Source: Pardosa pseudoannulata (lineage: Eukaryota > Arthropoda > Arachnida > Araneae > Lycosidae). Taken from it: a stretch of DNA of 64,000 nt. The notes below the pieces were generated by a model. The model saw only the letters and a program-made list of their open reading frames with translations, was not told where the DNA came from and ran no database searches. Below are positions 1-10,648 of the stretch, piece by piece (the first letter of the stretch is position 1; each line of letters opens with the position of its first letter). Location: positions 104,880,021-104,944,020 of the forward strand of contig CM063509.1 in assembly GCA_032207245.1 (NCBI GenBank), given 5' to 3'. The translations under genes and the position numbers were made by a program.

Positions 1-800
1 TTAAGGCCCTGACTGCTTCCCATCAAACTCAAGCCCTGCCCAGCATCTTTGGAAGTATTTGCCTCTATGAAGTGTGCTTGGAGAAAAATCCTGAAGCTGT
101 GGTAGACGGAGAGCAGTCTTCAAAAAGTGTCCAAAGCGACATTCCCTAACCTGCTGAATCAGTTATTTGACACTGTAAAGGAAAAAGACTGTTAAACACA
201 AAATAGTATTAACTGAAAAAGATGGAAAAATAACAGTAAACAGTGTTGCACAAACTTAACAACAGCTACTATGGAAGATCTTTCTCCGCAAACTTCCAGT
301 CCACTTCGAATTTTGCTATTTTTTCTCCATATCAGGATTCGATTTAAAAAAGGCCATCATTACAACAATTTCACTACTGCAGTTGTAAGGGGAAAAAAGT
401 CTTAAAATGCCAGACGAAAAAGAAAGCGGGTACAAACTAAGTCCGGAGAAGTGATACTGTTTCTAATGTAGCAGAAAGTATCTCAACTTAATAACGGTGA
501 CCATTACAGTTTTCCAACATAAATTGTAATTATATCACATATAAATATGTTTGTAGCTAAAAAATAAAGCTTTCATTAAATTTTGTATAATTAATAGCAT
601 TTTTAATCAATACCGATTTTACCTCATCTACTGCTCACTTTACCTCACCTATGGAGTGAAATGGGTATAAAAAAAGAAGTAAAAAATTATAAATTTGCAG
701 TTTTAAAAAATGTATAAAACTATTTTAACAATAATGGTAATGAACCCCTTGCATGAATACAGGCAAAAATTGCTTGTTTATACAGGTTTTTTTTATTAAG
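1..800. other. AT-rich stretch, no gene recognised
   Basis: No coding region, RNA gene or mobile element that I recognise. The first 170 bases are more GC-rich than the rest and read like a decayed coding remnant interrupted by stops. From about 480 the DNA is low-complexity and AT-rich. Confidence 0.4.
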
Positions 801-809
801 TGAAAGAGA

Positions 810-1375
810 GTGCTGAATGAGAAATCACGCTTTTTCTACCCATTTTACCCCACCAGACCCTATAGAATAGGTAAAACCAACACTCCAAACTGTCCCTGTG
901 GTCAATATGGCGATCCACATTTCTTTAGCCAAAATTCTTGCAGTTCCACAAAAACTAAAAGAAAAGGAAGAGCTAATGAGTCTTTAGAGAACTATCATTA
1001 AAGAAATGACAATAGTCGTTATGATCTATAGAAACTTGACGAAATTTATAATAAACTTAGTTCTCCTCTTCTCTTTTATTTTTCTCTTTTCTGATTATTA
1101 TTATTTATTTATTTTTAATTTTAAAAACTTATTTATTACTTTTTTTATAAATAAAATGCTTTTATGTTAAAAAAAAGGTAATACATTTTCATATAGGGAT
1201 AAAAATATACCATAATTTTGACTTATTAAATATTGTAATTAAACGTTTATATGAAAAATACGAGAATGTATACATATTTGTATATAATTTGTAAAGTTTG
1301 TATGTATTTCTGTATTCTATTACTGATATGTTTGTATATTTTTTGTGTTAATGTAGGTTGAATTATTCTCTAATA
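810..1375 (+). pseudogene. non-LTR retrotransposon ORF2 C-terminal remnant
   Basis: The frame starting near 810 reads through a short zinc-binding motif of the form CPCGQYGDPHF followed by further Cys/Ser residues. In ORF2 of R1/I/Jockey-type elements a C-x-C-G-x2-G-D-P-x-H motif lies near the C terminus, downstream of RNase H. Here only about 60 residues are open, so this is a 5'-truncated, decayed 3' end. It is followed by an AT-rich tail with AATAAA-like signals up to about 1375. The family assignment rests on this single motif and is tentative. Confidence 0.4.
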
Positions 1376-1667
1376 AAGTATGGTGGATGTAGTTTTCCCC
1401 TCTCGCCCTTGACCTCGGCTGCTATAAACCTTCTGGTTGGCAGCAAGTGAGGGTCCCTTCACTCCTAAATACAACATTTCACCATTTTACTGCTTTCACT
1501 TTTCAGCTTGCTCCGCAACGTTGATACACGCTATATTTAAATTTTTCATTAAATAGAGTGCAGATTGCGATCAAAAAGGTGAGGTGCCCAATTAGACATT
1601 AAAAACTCCCACATACAAAATATCAACAACCTAATGGCTAATCGCTTTTTAATTATGAATCAAAGCG

Positions 1668-2229
1668 TTAACACAGTGCGGGTACATTTCGCAGCGGAAT
1701 TGTACCAGGAGCGGGCGTTTTGCGCGTAAATTTAGTTATTCAGTTAAATCTCAATAGATCGAAAATTATTTATTTTTTAACCAACTTTTCGTATTTTATA
1801 TTGAAATATATAAACAAATATATAAATAGAAATATATAAATAACAACCATAAGATTTTTGTAAACAAAAAATATATTTTTTAGTGGATAAATTTATAATA
1901 GTATCGTAAATATGAAAAATCAAATAGAAATAGTAGTATATAGTTTTAATTTTTTCGAATTATGTTATATATAAACATTTTTACATTATAAAAAAATGAA
2001 AAGAGCAATCATAAAACTAATAATGTAAAACTAGTTTTTATTTGTCTAAATTTTTCCAGAATCTATGTAGTAGACAAGAACATTCGGCTTCGTTTTCCTG
2101 TATATACCGTTATTTTTGTACCCACAAACAAACCATGTTGTTACACTAACCCGTGCTAGTACGTGTCCCGCGCTCAAGTATCAATCGTCAGAAAACGTAC
2201 TAGTACGTGTACCGCATACTATGTGTTAA
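1668..2229. mobile_element. piggyBac-like non-autonomous element
   Basis: A TTAA at 1668-1671 is followed by CACAGTGCGGGTAC. The inverted counterpart GTACCGCATACTATGTG runs into a TTAA at 2226-2229. The terminal inverted repeats are imperfect, but the TTAA duplication at both ends is the mark of piggyBac-superfamily insertion. The 554-bp interior is non-coding and AT-rich. It also carries two related CpG-bearing motifs (CGTGCTAGTACGTGT and ACGTACTAGTACGTGT) near the right end. No transposase is visible, so it would have depended on an autonomous relative. Confidence 0.5.
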
Positions 2230-3697
2230 TAACGTTATATTGAAATTTTTCGTTAGAGTTCAGATAGATTTAAAGCATTGTTTCAGCTGGTTGAAATACA
2301 TTGTTACAAATGCATATGAATACTCCCATATCTTTGAATTTATTGTTTCAAATCAATACCGATCGATACCGGTTAAATAAGCAAATAAGCAGAAATTTTT
2401 CTTTCGTCTTGATTTACAGATATTGAAATTTCGATCTTAAAATTTATTTATATTTACATAAAATGTAGCTTATATTACTGAAGGATAATAGTTTTCTTTT
2501 AGTAAAATAATTTTTAGAATTCGTTCAGCAGTTCCAGATATGACACCCTATAAATAAACAATTGTTATATTTTTATATTATTAGTACAGATAAATATAAT
2601 ATTCCTCGATCTCACGTTAAGAACGATAAAAAAGAAAACAAACTGAAAATGAAACTTAAGTACAGCTGCCAGCAAGTAAAAATGATAATTCCATTAACAC
2701 TAATAACAACTGATCTTATGAAACATATAAAATGCATTAGTACAATGATGCTCTTAAGTAGTGATTACTGAGCTCGAGTAACTTTTAGTAATCAAGATAC
2801 TGGGTAATACATAAAAATGGATTTCATTAGAGACAGTATATATTGCAACATTAATGTTTCTTAATGGCGGTTAGATGTAACGGTTTTTACTTCTTGTAGG
2901 AAATATTAGTACAAGTGCAACTAGCACGCCGCATTTTTTCTCGCGAAATTTGGTGATTTTGTAGACATGCCATTTCACTATAAATCAGGGATGTATCGGT
3001 TTTAACCATGGGGATTTAAACTAGGGGTTTTAACCGTCCTGGTCAATATCAATTTTGACCAGTTTTTTGACCATTGAAATTCATTTTTCAATATCTCCTA
3101 TATAATAACTAGCATATAGCCCATCATAAGACGGGATTAGTAAAATTTTTAACATTTCAGACCTGTTAAGTACCTAATGAGACAGGTAAAAAATGGTTTG
3201 TTTTTTGGCTGAGAACTATCTGGTTCACTCTCAATAATTTATTTATCGTCATACTCCTCTAGAGTCTCCCGATCCTGTAATGCAGTTTAGAATAACATTG
3301 AATTCATTTAGTCAAACCGTGTGGTGATGTATAATAAACAAACACGTAAAAGAACAAACTTCTTAATTTCCAAATATATATAAATTAAAAGTTAGATATT
3401 TATTAGTCCGTGAAATAGACTCCTAGATTTATATGAAAAGAGTTTATTGTTAATACCGGTGGTAAATTTTCATTGCAACAAAAAATAATGGATGATTAAA
3501 TTTAAAATTGTAACATATGTACCTAATCTGTTATTTAAGCCAACTATAAAAGAAAATTATTTACGTAATATCTAAGTTCAGTGATAAAATGTATGAAAAT
3601 AAGGCAGACGATATTTAAATAATTTAAAATAAGTAATGATTAAATGAGATGTTTAAAGGAATGACGTCACAATGCTAGAAAAGATTGTTATTTTTTC

Positions 3698-4138
3698 AAC
3701 TCCTCTTCTTAGCCCACTCTCCTGTTTCTAATCATGGATCTTGTTGGTGCTTCAACCACATTTGGCGAAATTGGCGTGCTTGCAGCTTGCGTGCGTGGCG
3801 TTTGAAATCTGGCGAGGGGATCGTAACTCAACAAATTGATACATAAACAAAAACAACATTTTGAGGAAAAATTTTACAAAAATTGAATATTTAAAATCTA
3901 ATTGAATTAACAAAGAAAACACAAAGGAAACACATAACATTCATACTAAATAGACTGAAACATTCACTTAATCACAAATTAAATAAACTGAGTGTGATTT
4001 TCATCACAAATTTGTGATTTAGTGTAAATTGTAAAATTAATTTAAAATACATAACTTACTTGACTTAATAGAAACTGTATTTTGAGTGAAGGTTGAAGAG
4101 GAGTTGTAAAATTGAAATTTTTTTTCAAATCTCTTATT
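3698..4138 (-). repeat. dispersed ~400-bp repeat, copy A
   Basis: This is an inverted copy of the block at about 27507-27915. Both contain subterminal inverted motifs CAACTCCTCTTC and GAAGAGGAGTTG, and an internal palindrome ATCACAAATTTGTGAT. Comparison with Helitron copies 2 and 3, which lack it, shows it is an insertion into Helitron copy 1. It has no reading frame of note. Outer ends are asymmetric, so the element class is not clear. Confidence 0.6.
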
Positions 4139-4162
4139 ACCTATTTATTAAATGATAATTTT

Positions 4163-4218
4163 AGCCCTCATGTGCAAAACAGTAGACCGTAGAGCTCCAA
4201 AACAAAACAAACCAAACC
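4163..4218 (+). repeat. tRNA-derived SINE, 3' fragment
   Basis: AGCCCTCATGTGCAAAACAG and the following bases up to ACCAAACC match the 3' tail of the full SINE at 63401-63569. The tRNA-like head is absent, so this is a fragment, lying inside Helitron copy 1. Confidence 0.6.
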
Positions 4219-4796
4219 ATTAAGTGATAAATGGATAAATTTAATCGCCTGCTCTTAACCGGAGAAAATAGGGCTTGAAATAATGGCATTAAACTCTCGA
4301 AAAGGAGGGAAGGGTTGGATTTCGAACGATTTAAAGACGGCAGTATTTTTTGCTGTGATATGAAGAATATTTATACAAATTTATTTTAGAATCGGATCGA
4401 TAGTTTAGGAGAAGATAAACTTTATTCGCTTTGAATGGATGCCTCTATCCATTCCAGGTCCAACCGCTTCATAAATTTGAGGACAGACGCACAGATAACT
4501 TAGGCTATTATTATATAGGAGATAGCCTAAGTTATCTGTCCGCAAATTTATAAAGCGGTTGGACCTGGATTGGATAGAGGCAAAATTCAAAGCGAGTAAA
4601 GTTTATCTTCTCCTAAACTATCTATCCGATTTTTATAAAAATTGGTATAAATATGCTTAATATCACAGCGAAAAATACTGTTATCTTTAAAATGTTCGAA
4701 ATTCACCCCTTCCCCTCTTTTCGAGCGGTTAACGCCATTATTTCAAGTCCTATTTTCCCCAGTTAAGAGCAGGCGATTAAATTTATCACATGATAA

Positions 4797-5375
4797 GTGG
4801 TTAATTCCCAGTGAACGGTACGCTCCTTGTCCGCCATCTTGTTTTTGGCGACTATTGGCGAAACAAAAAAATTAAATTTTAAAAACCAGAAATTAAAACT
4901 TAAAGCCAAATAGAAATTTCAAAAATTTAAATACTATAAAATTAAAAACAAATACTAATTAAGAAATTTAAATACTATAAAATTAGAACAAATAAAATTT
5001 TTGAAATAATTACAATTGAAGAGAATGCAGAACTTAACCACTCCACTGGTGAAAAACAGATTGAAATGTAGCAAGCTGCAAAACCGTTAAATTAACGGCA
5101 AAAAGTGTTGAAATTCAAACTTACCTCCTACAACTTTTAATATAATTGGATCAAACAAGAATTAGATCATCATGACATCACATCATTTATTGCGCAAGTT
5201 ACTCCAAAGAGGATCCGATAACGCACACAAACCAAAGAGAGAACGAGGTTACCATCTTTTAACGGGAGAGAAAGGGTGAAGTTGACAAGGAGAAAATAAG
5301 TATCGCCCGAGAAATGGCGCCAAAAATACGCCAAAAAAATCGCCAAAATAGCGTACCGTACACTGGGATACAGCC
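4797..5375. mobile_element. non-autonomous TIR element inside Helitron copy 2
   Basis: The left end contains TCCCAGTGAACGGTACGCT and the right end its inverse AGCGTACCGTACACTGGGA. TGATAA occurs at both junctions (4791-4796 and 5376-5381). Helitron copy 3 has the uninterrupted sequence at this position, which confirms an insertion. The interior holds repeated GGCGA/TCGCC motifs near both ends and no transposase. Confidence 0.6.
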
Positions 5376-6066
5376 TGATAAATAGGTAAAAATAACATTT
5401 TTTTCCTACCATTATGACGTCATTCCTTTAACCATCTCATGTAATCATTTCTTATTTTACTATCGTCTGCATTATTTTCACACGTTTTATCACTGGACTT
5501 AGATATTACGTCAATAATTTTCTTTTACATTTGGCTTAAATAATAGATTAGGTACAAATGTGATAATTTTAAATTTAATCGTAGATTGTTTTTTGTTGCA
5601 ATAAAAATTTTTCACCTTTATTAATAACAAATTCCATCTACCTCCAGGGTGTAGTGGAAATAATAATTTCATTCCTTTATTTCCATTAATTACTGTGGGA
5701 AAAAAAATGGGGAAGAAATGAACGATAATCTCGGCGTGGCTGAGAAAACGTTGGATTATCTTTCTAAATTAATTCGACGTGATTCTAAACTGCATTCACA
5801 GTATTAGGAGAATTTAGAAGATTACCAAGGTAAACAAATTATTGAGTTTCTACCAGATAATTCTCAGCCAAAACACAAACCATTTTTTTACCTGCCTCAT
5901 AGCGTACTGTAGAATTCTGGAAAACTAAAAAAATTACTCATCCCGTCGTATGACGGGCTATATGCTAGTATTTAATACTAATCGAACATAGTTTACTAGC
6001 ATATGATAAAGGCAATTTACATTTGTTAAAAATGTCATAATATAAATAACACCAGACAAAAACAAA

Positions 6067-6885
6067 TCCCCTATATAATAATAGCCTAAGTTATCTGTAC
6101 GTCTGTCGTCGATTTTATGAAGCGGTTGGACCTGGAATGGATAGAGGCATCCATAGTTAGCAAAATTCAAAGAGAGTAATGTTTATCTTCTCCTAAACTA
6201 TAGATCCAATTATAAAATAAATTGGTATAAATATACTTCATACCACTGCGCAAAATACTGCCTCCTTTAAAACGTTCGAAATCCACCCCTTCCCCTCTTT
6301 TCGAGCTTTTAATGCCATTATTTCAACTCCTATTTTCCCCAGTTAAGAGCAAGCGATTAAATTGATCAATTTATCACATAATAAATAGCAAAAAATACAA
6401 TTTTTCTAGCATTATGACGTCATTCCTTTAACCATCTCATTGAATCATTTCTTATTTTAAATTATTTAAATATCTTAGGCATTATTTTTATACGTTTCAT
6501 CACTGAACTTAGATATTACGTAAATAATTTTCTTTTATATTTGGCTTAAATAATAAGGCAATTTGTCGCAATGTCACGAACTACTATAATGCCCTTCTCA
6601 TTCATTTTCATGTTTACAACATCCAATAGACAAACAATAAACTGCCCTTCCGTTTTAACCTAAAGCCAGAATTGTCATAATTTGAGAATTTGCCCTACTG
6701 CGTGAAATAGCCTTATAGATTAGGTACATATGGGATAATTTTAAATTGAATCATCGATTATATTTTGTTCCAAGATAATTCTCAGACAAAAATCAAACCA
6801 TTTATTTACCTGACTCATAAGGTACTTGGAAATTTGGAAAATTAAAAATTTTACTGATCCCGTCATATGACGGGCTATATGCTAG
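6067..6885 (+). mobile_element. Helitron-like element, copy 3
   Basis: It begins TCCCCTATATAATAATAGCC after an A. It ends with CCCGTCATATGACGGG, then CTATATG and CTAG at 6882-6885, followed by T. It is the shortest of the three copies (819 bp) and is non-coding. It aligns with copies 1 and 2 through the block with CATTATGACGTCATTCC and through the 3' terminal hairpin. A small TIR element (6556-6715) is inserted in it. Confidence 0.75.
6556..6715. mobile_element. small MITE (~160 bp) inside Helitron copy 3
   Basis: The ends are AAGGCAATTTGTCGCA and TGCGTGAAATAGCCTTA, an imperfect inverted pair. TA lies on both sides, consistent with a Tc1/mariner-type duplication. Helitron copy 2 has the empty site (AAATAATAGATTAGG). 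Confidence 0.5.
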
Positions 6886-6984
6886 TATAATATAACATCA
6901 AGATACAAAAAAATGTTTTACTTATTTTCTTTTATACAAGCTATTTTATATGGGATTTATGTTGAATTCAAAAAACGGTTACAA

Positions 6985-7080
6985 GTAACAACTTTGTAGT
7001 TGTCTCTAAATTTAAACGATTTCGTAATTTATTTTGGATTACTCCAAACTTTGAAAATAATCTTTCTGTAGCTGGCACAA
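6985..7080 (-). pseudogene. hAT transposase C-terminal domain remnant, unit 1
   Basis: The minus strand reads VPATERLFSKFGVIQNKLRN and on into RLNLETTTK. This fits the hAT C-terminal dimerisation region, whose consensus includes P-x-T/S-E-R-x-F-S and N-R-L. Only about 30 residues remain open. It is the first of three near-identical tandem remnants inside the hAT composite. Confidence 0.6.
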
Positions 7081-7483
7081 CAGTTCATTAGAGGTATTGT
7101 AAAATCAACAAATTTTATGTTAATACCTTTAAACTTCTTCATTGCTGCCCACCAGACATCAGGTCTAAGTGTAACTTAAACTGTACTCTTTTTAAATAGT
7201 AACTCATATTTTATGTTTTTTACTGCCACTGGATTACATTTTTACAATTCCATGCGCAGGGTTCATTTTTAAAATTCAAACATTTTTATTATAATGCATA
7301 AGCATGTTAAATCTCATGAACTTGTTAGTGTAATATGTGTTTAATTGTACTACTATTTTTATTGCTTATTAAAAGGTCAAAATTACAACCCTATTCTGAA
7401 TTCTCTAAAAATTTTTGAGTTCCCGTAAAGAAAATCTATTTAATTTCAAATTATTTGTAAGAAATTTCGGTACACTCTTTTTT

Positions 7484-7572
7484 TGTAACAACAAGTTTTG
7501 TAGTTGTCCTTATATTTAAACGATATCGTAATTTATTTTGGATTACTCCAAACTTTGAAAATAATCTTTCTA
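7484..7572 (-). pseudogene. hAT transposase C-terminal domain remnant, unit 2
   Basis: Second tandem copy of the same minus-strand ERLFSKFGVIQNKLR-type segment. It is truncated at its N-terminal side, where the P-A-T motif is replaced by unrelated sequence shared with unit 3. On its C-terminal side (left) lies a T-run, i.e. poly(A) on the coding strand. Confidence 0.6.
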
Positions 7573-8084
7573 TAGATGAAGAGCTGGTTAGCAACTGATG
7601 AAGAGCAACTTAGGTTTTTAACTTCAACTCATGTTTTATGTTTTTAACTGTAACTCATATTTTATGTTTTTTACTGCAACTGGATTACATTTTTACAATT
7701 GCATGTGCATGGTTCATTTTTAAAATTCAAACATTCTTATTATACTGTATAAGCATGTTAAATCTCATGAACTTGTTAGTGTAATATTTTGTTTAATTGC
7801 ACTCTTTTTTATTGCTTATTAAAAGTCACTCTAATAACAAAAGATATTATATATTAAATTTAAGACCATTTAAAACTATTTTTAACAATTTTGACCATTT
7901 TTGACCACTTTTGACCAGTTTCGGATGGTTAAAACAGCTTTTATCCAGTGTCCTGATCAAAATCAGTTTTGACTGGTCAAAATTACAACCCTGTTCTGAA
8001 TTCTCTAAAAATTTTTAAGTTCCCATACAGAAAATCCGAGGAAAATATATTTAATTTCAAATTATTTGTAAGAAATTTCAGTAC

Positions 8085-8125
<41 letters not shown>

Positions 8126-8126
<1 letters not shown>

Positions 8127-8213
8127 TAACAACAAATTTTGTAGTTGTCTCTAAATTTAAACGATTTCGTAATTTATTTTGGATTACTCCAAACTTTGAA
8201 AATAATCTTTCTA
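8126..8213 (-). pseudogene. hAT transposase C-terminal domain remnant, unit 3
   Basis: Third tandem copy, nearly identical to unit 2 through the LFSKFGVIQNKLRN segment and the flank containing GATGAAGAGCTGGTTAGC. A T-run of about 35 nt lies just to its left, at about 8089-8125. The following 350 bp ends in the right terminus of the hAT composite. Confidence 0.6.
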
Positions 8214-8740
8214 TAGATGAAGAGCTGGTTAGCAACTGATGAAGAGCAACTTAGGTTTTTAACTTCAACTCATGTTTTATGTTTTTAACTGTAACTCATA
8301 TTTTATGTTTTTTTATACAGTATAATAAGAATGTTTGAATTTTGTTAAATCTCATGAACTTGTTAGTGTAATATTTTGTTTAACTGCACTACTATTTTTA
8401 TTGCTTATTAAAAGTCACTTCTAATTACAAAAGATATTATATATTAAAATTAAGACCATTTAAAACTATTTTTAACAATTCTGACCATTTTTGACCACTT
8501 TAGACCAGTTTTGGACGGTTAACACCACTTTTATCCAGTGTCCTGATCAAAATCAGTTTTGACCGGTCAAAATTACAACCCTGCTATAAATTGTGATTAA
8601 GTTCCCGTAAAGAAAATCGAAGAAATAATTTAATGTCAAAATTAAAGTTCGGTAAAATAATGTTTTTTTTTTTTTTTTTTTGTAACAACAAATTGTTTAA
8701 AATGTGATATTTCTTTACATTTTCATCTCTTGAAAAATCT

Positions 8741-8920
8741 GGAATCAATGTAAGAGGCACTAATTTTCAAAGATCTATTCAGATTCTTGCGTATGCAGAT
8801 GACTTCGATATTATGAGAAGATCTAGACAATATGTGGTGGAGGGCTTTACCGCCGTTGAAGTTGCAGCTAAGAAATGTGACTTACCATCAACGCGGAGAA
8901 AACTGAGAATATCTGGAGAT
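8741..8920 (+). pseudogene. LINE reverse transcriptase fragment
   Basis: The frame reads GINVRGTNF, then QILAYADDFDIMRRS and AAKKC. YADD is the catalytic motif of RT domain 5, which carries two of the three metal-binding aspartates. After a frameshift it continues LTINAEKTEN, matching the conserved I-N-x-x-K-T segment that follows in LINE RTs. Only about 60 codons of RT survive, without endonuclease or the other RT motifs. Clade cannot be set with confidence. Confidence 0.7.
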
Positions 8921-8954
8921 AAATAATAGGCTTACTAAGGCATCGCGTGTGAAT

Positions 8955-9714
8955 GATTACGAAATTAGCGTGTCCGCCTGCTTTGGCTCGCTTTCTTGAG
9001 GTTGATGGTTCTGTCCCCGGCGACGACATCGACTTTTCTAAATTATCTTAAAGTTAGGTTTTCATGCTTAATTTTTTGTATTTTGCTGTTTTTATTAGTG
9101 AAGTACCGTTTTCTGTACTTTTTGGCTATTTTTTTCTCATTTTTATTTTTTCCATTATTTTGGGTTTTCGTATCATTCCGCTACTTTACTCTCGTTTATT
9201 TTGTACTTTGCGTAGTGTTCTGTCTTGTTTTGTGTTATTAAAAAATTGAGAAAAATGCTTAATGAAAATTTTACAATTTTGTAAATTGCAAAAATGTATC
9301 TTTTTTTAGTGTTGTCACTTTTTGCTTATTTTTTTTTATTAATTACTGTACCAAGTCTTTGAACTTTTTTTGTGTGTTTTTATAATTTCTGAGCTCCATG
9401 TTGCATTGATTGCTATGCAATGCTGTTCACCATACCTACTGGTCATAGTCAAGATTCCAGTCTAATTATCCCCTAATTAGACAGCACGTTGGTTAATCAT
9501 AATTTTTTAAGAGAACATTCTCACCTCCTCGCTTCCTTGTGACCTGGAGTGTATTAAATTTTTGTTTGGATAACTTTTTGTCTATACTGACAAAATATTT
9601 GTCTATTTGAGGCCTAAATTGATGTTTTGATCTGTTTCACGTTCGGAGGTTAAAGTGAAGACTTTCCCCTTCGTTAGGTACTCCGTTAAACCCAATTACC
9701 TTGACCTTGACCTT
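8955..9714 (+). repeat. SINE-like dispersed repeat with (TTGACC) tail, copy A
   Basis: The stretch from about 9125 to 9714 is closely repeated at 49229-49807, through GTATCATTCCGCTACTTT and CTCCGTTAAACCCAATTACC. Both copies end in repeated ACCTTG/TTGACC units, like the short tandem tails of retroposons. The 5' part (8955-9030) has a tRNA-like B-box (GGTTCTGTCCCCGG). That head is missing in the second copy, consistent with 5' truncation during retroposition. No coding capacity. Confidence 0.5.
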
Positions 9715-9719
9715 GAATT

Positions 9720-10430
9720 ACGAATTTGAAGTTGTTGATGAATTTACCCTTTTAGGGACAAGCTATTGCATTCAAAGCAAAAGTTGTATACTTTTACCAA
9801 GTTTTTATTCGAATATATCAATGGGTTTTATTTCACACAATTCAGAAATGTCCAAAGATTTTAAAAATGTAAAAATCAATAAAGTGAATTTTTGATGGTT
9901 TAAAGGTGATACCTCTCCTTAAAATTATTAGAAATGTTAATTTTAATAACATTTTTCTATTTGAAATTGTAAAATTAATTGCAAAAAACAATAAAAATGC
10001 GAGGTTTTTTGGTCGAATTTTTGAAAAACAATGGAATTGTTAAAGGGTTAATAAAGAAGTCGGAAAATGCCACTAAATTTTTTTCTGTCAATTTGGTAGC
10101 ATTTTTTGAAAAAAAAGTCTGCATATTCGTTCCCATAATTGCCACCGTGAGCTACCCAGTTTTTATTTTATTTTCTTATTTACTATTTCTGAGCACAATT
10201 TCCTTATTTGGGATAATATGTTGGACTTAGGAACGAGACGTTTTATAAAAGATTGGTTGTCACTGTAAATAATTATTTCTTTTTCTTCTCTATTTTTTTA
10301 TATGTAAAGAACCTAAAATGACCATGCATGCCGCTTGGTAAATAATATCTGCATATTGCAATGTTATATTATTTTTATAGATTATATCTTTATTTTTAAT
10401 TATAACATAGCCATACCAATGTCGTTATCT
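9720..10430. other. AT-rich stretch, nothing recognised
   Basis: Short open frames on the plus strand (for example 9979-10230) show no motif I recognise and are typical of AT-rich non-coding DNA. No splice-flanked exon is convincing here. Confidence 0.4.
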
Positions 10431-10433
10431 CAT

Positions 10434-10456
10434 CATCATCATCATTATCATCATCA
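10434..10456. repeat. (ATC)n microsatellite
   Basis: A short run of CATCATCAT units with one interruption. Confidence 0.7.
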
Positions 10457-10648
10457 GTAGCTCGACAGCCTACGATGGACCAAGAGCTTTGAAGACACCC
10501 CCAAGCAATCCTCTGCAACACCACGAAGTTATTATTTATTACATTTGTAACGATCCGTTACATGACCCTAAAGAACGAGGAGCTCGAAGGTGATCTTTCG
10601 CCATGGACACTTACGATTAGCGGCAAGGTAGAAACGGGTGGTCTAAGA

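Larger units (their letters stand above)
3109..4522 (-). mobile_element. Helitron-like element, copy 1 (minus strand)
   Basis: On the minus strand it starts with TCTCCTATATAATAATAGCC (5' TC end at 4522). It ends with a hairpin that reads CCCGTCTTATGATGGG, then CTATATG, then CTAG at 3109-3112, followed by T outside. A subterminal hairpin and a CTRR end inserted between A and T are Helitron hallmarks. It is non-coding. Its interior carries a tRNA-SINE tail fragment (4163-4218) and another repeat (about 3698-4138). The flanking DNA on both sides is the 5' end of a second Helitron, copy 2. Confidence 0.75.
3094..5968 (+). mobile_element. Helitron-like element, copy 2, split by copy 1
   Basis: The first 15 nt of this plus-strand copy (TCTCCTATATAATAA) lie at 3094-3108. 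The rest resumes with TAGCCTAAG at 4523 and ends at the hairpin CCCGTCGTATGACGGG plus CTAG at 5965-5968. Copy 1 is inserted exactly between the A at 3108 and the T at 4523. The copy is preceded by A and followed by T, as expected for Helitron insertion. Its interior is non-coding and contains an inserted terminal-inverted-repeat element at 4797-5375. Interior sequence matches copy 3 along most of its length. Confidence 0.75.
2986..8583 (-). mobile_element. hAT-superfamily composite element with nested insertions
   Basis: The identical 8-bp sequence CTATAAAT lies at 2978-2985 and at 8584-8591. Just inside are inverted termini, CAGGGATGTA on the left and TACAACCCTG on the right (inverse CAGGGTTGTA). 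An 8-bp duplication with CAGGG termini is typical of hAT elements. The right part encodes, on the minus strand, three remnants of a hAT C-terminal dimerisation domain. The left part was opened up by three Helitrons, themselves carrying smaller insertions. TIR-like blocks such as GACCGGTCAAAATTACAACC also recur internally (about 7372 and 7975), so the right part arose by tandem duplication. No complete transposase frame survives. Confidence 0.6.

Noticed and set aside
5170..5412. 80-codon minus-strand frame
   Set aside because: It spans the right end of a MITE and its Helitron flank; composition is not protein-like.
7000..8583. Tandem repeats considered as a CRISPR-like array
   Set aside because: Units are about 500-640 bp, only three, and derive from a hAT element in a eukaryotic genome.
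8996..9249. Hydrophobic Phe/Leu-rich frames that look like membrane segments
   Set aside because: They arise from T-rich DNA in the SINE-like repeat and lack any start or splice context.
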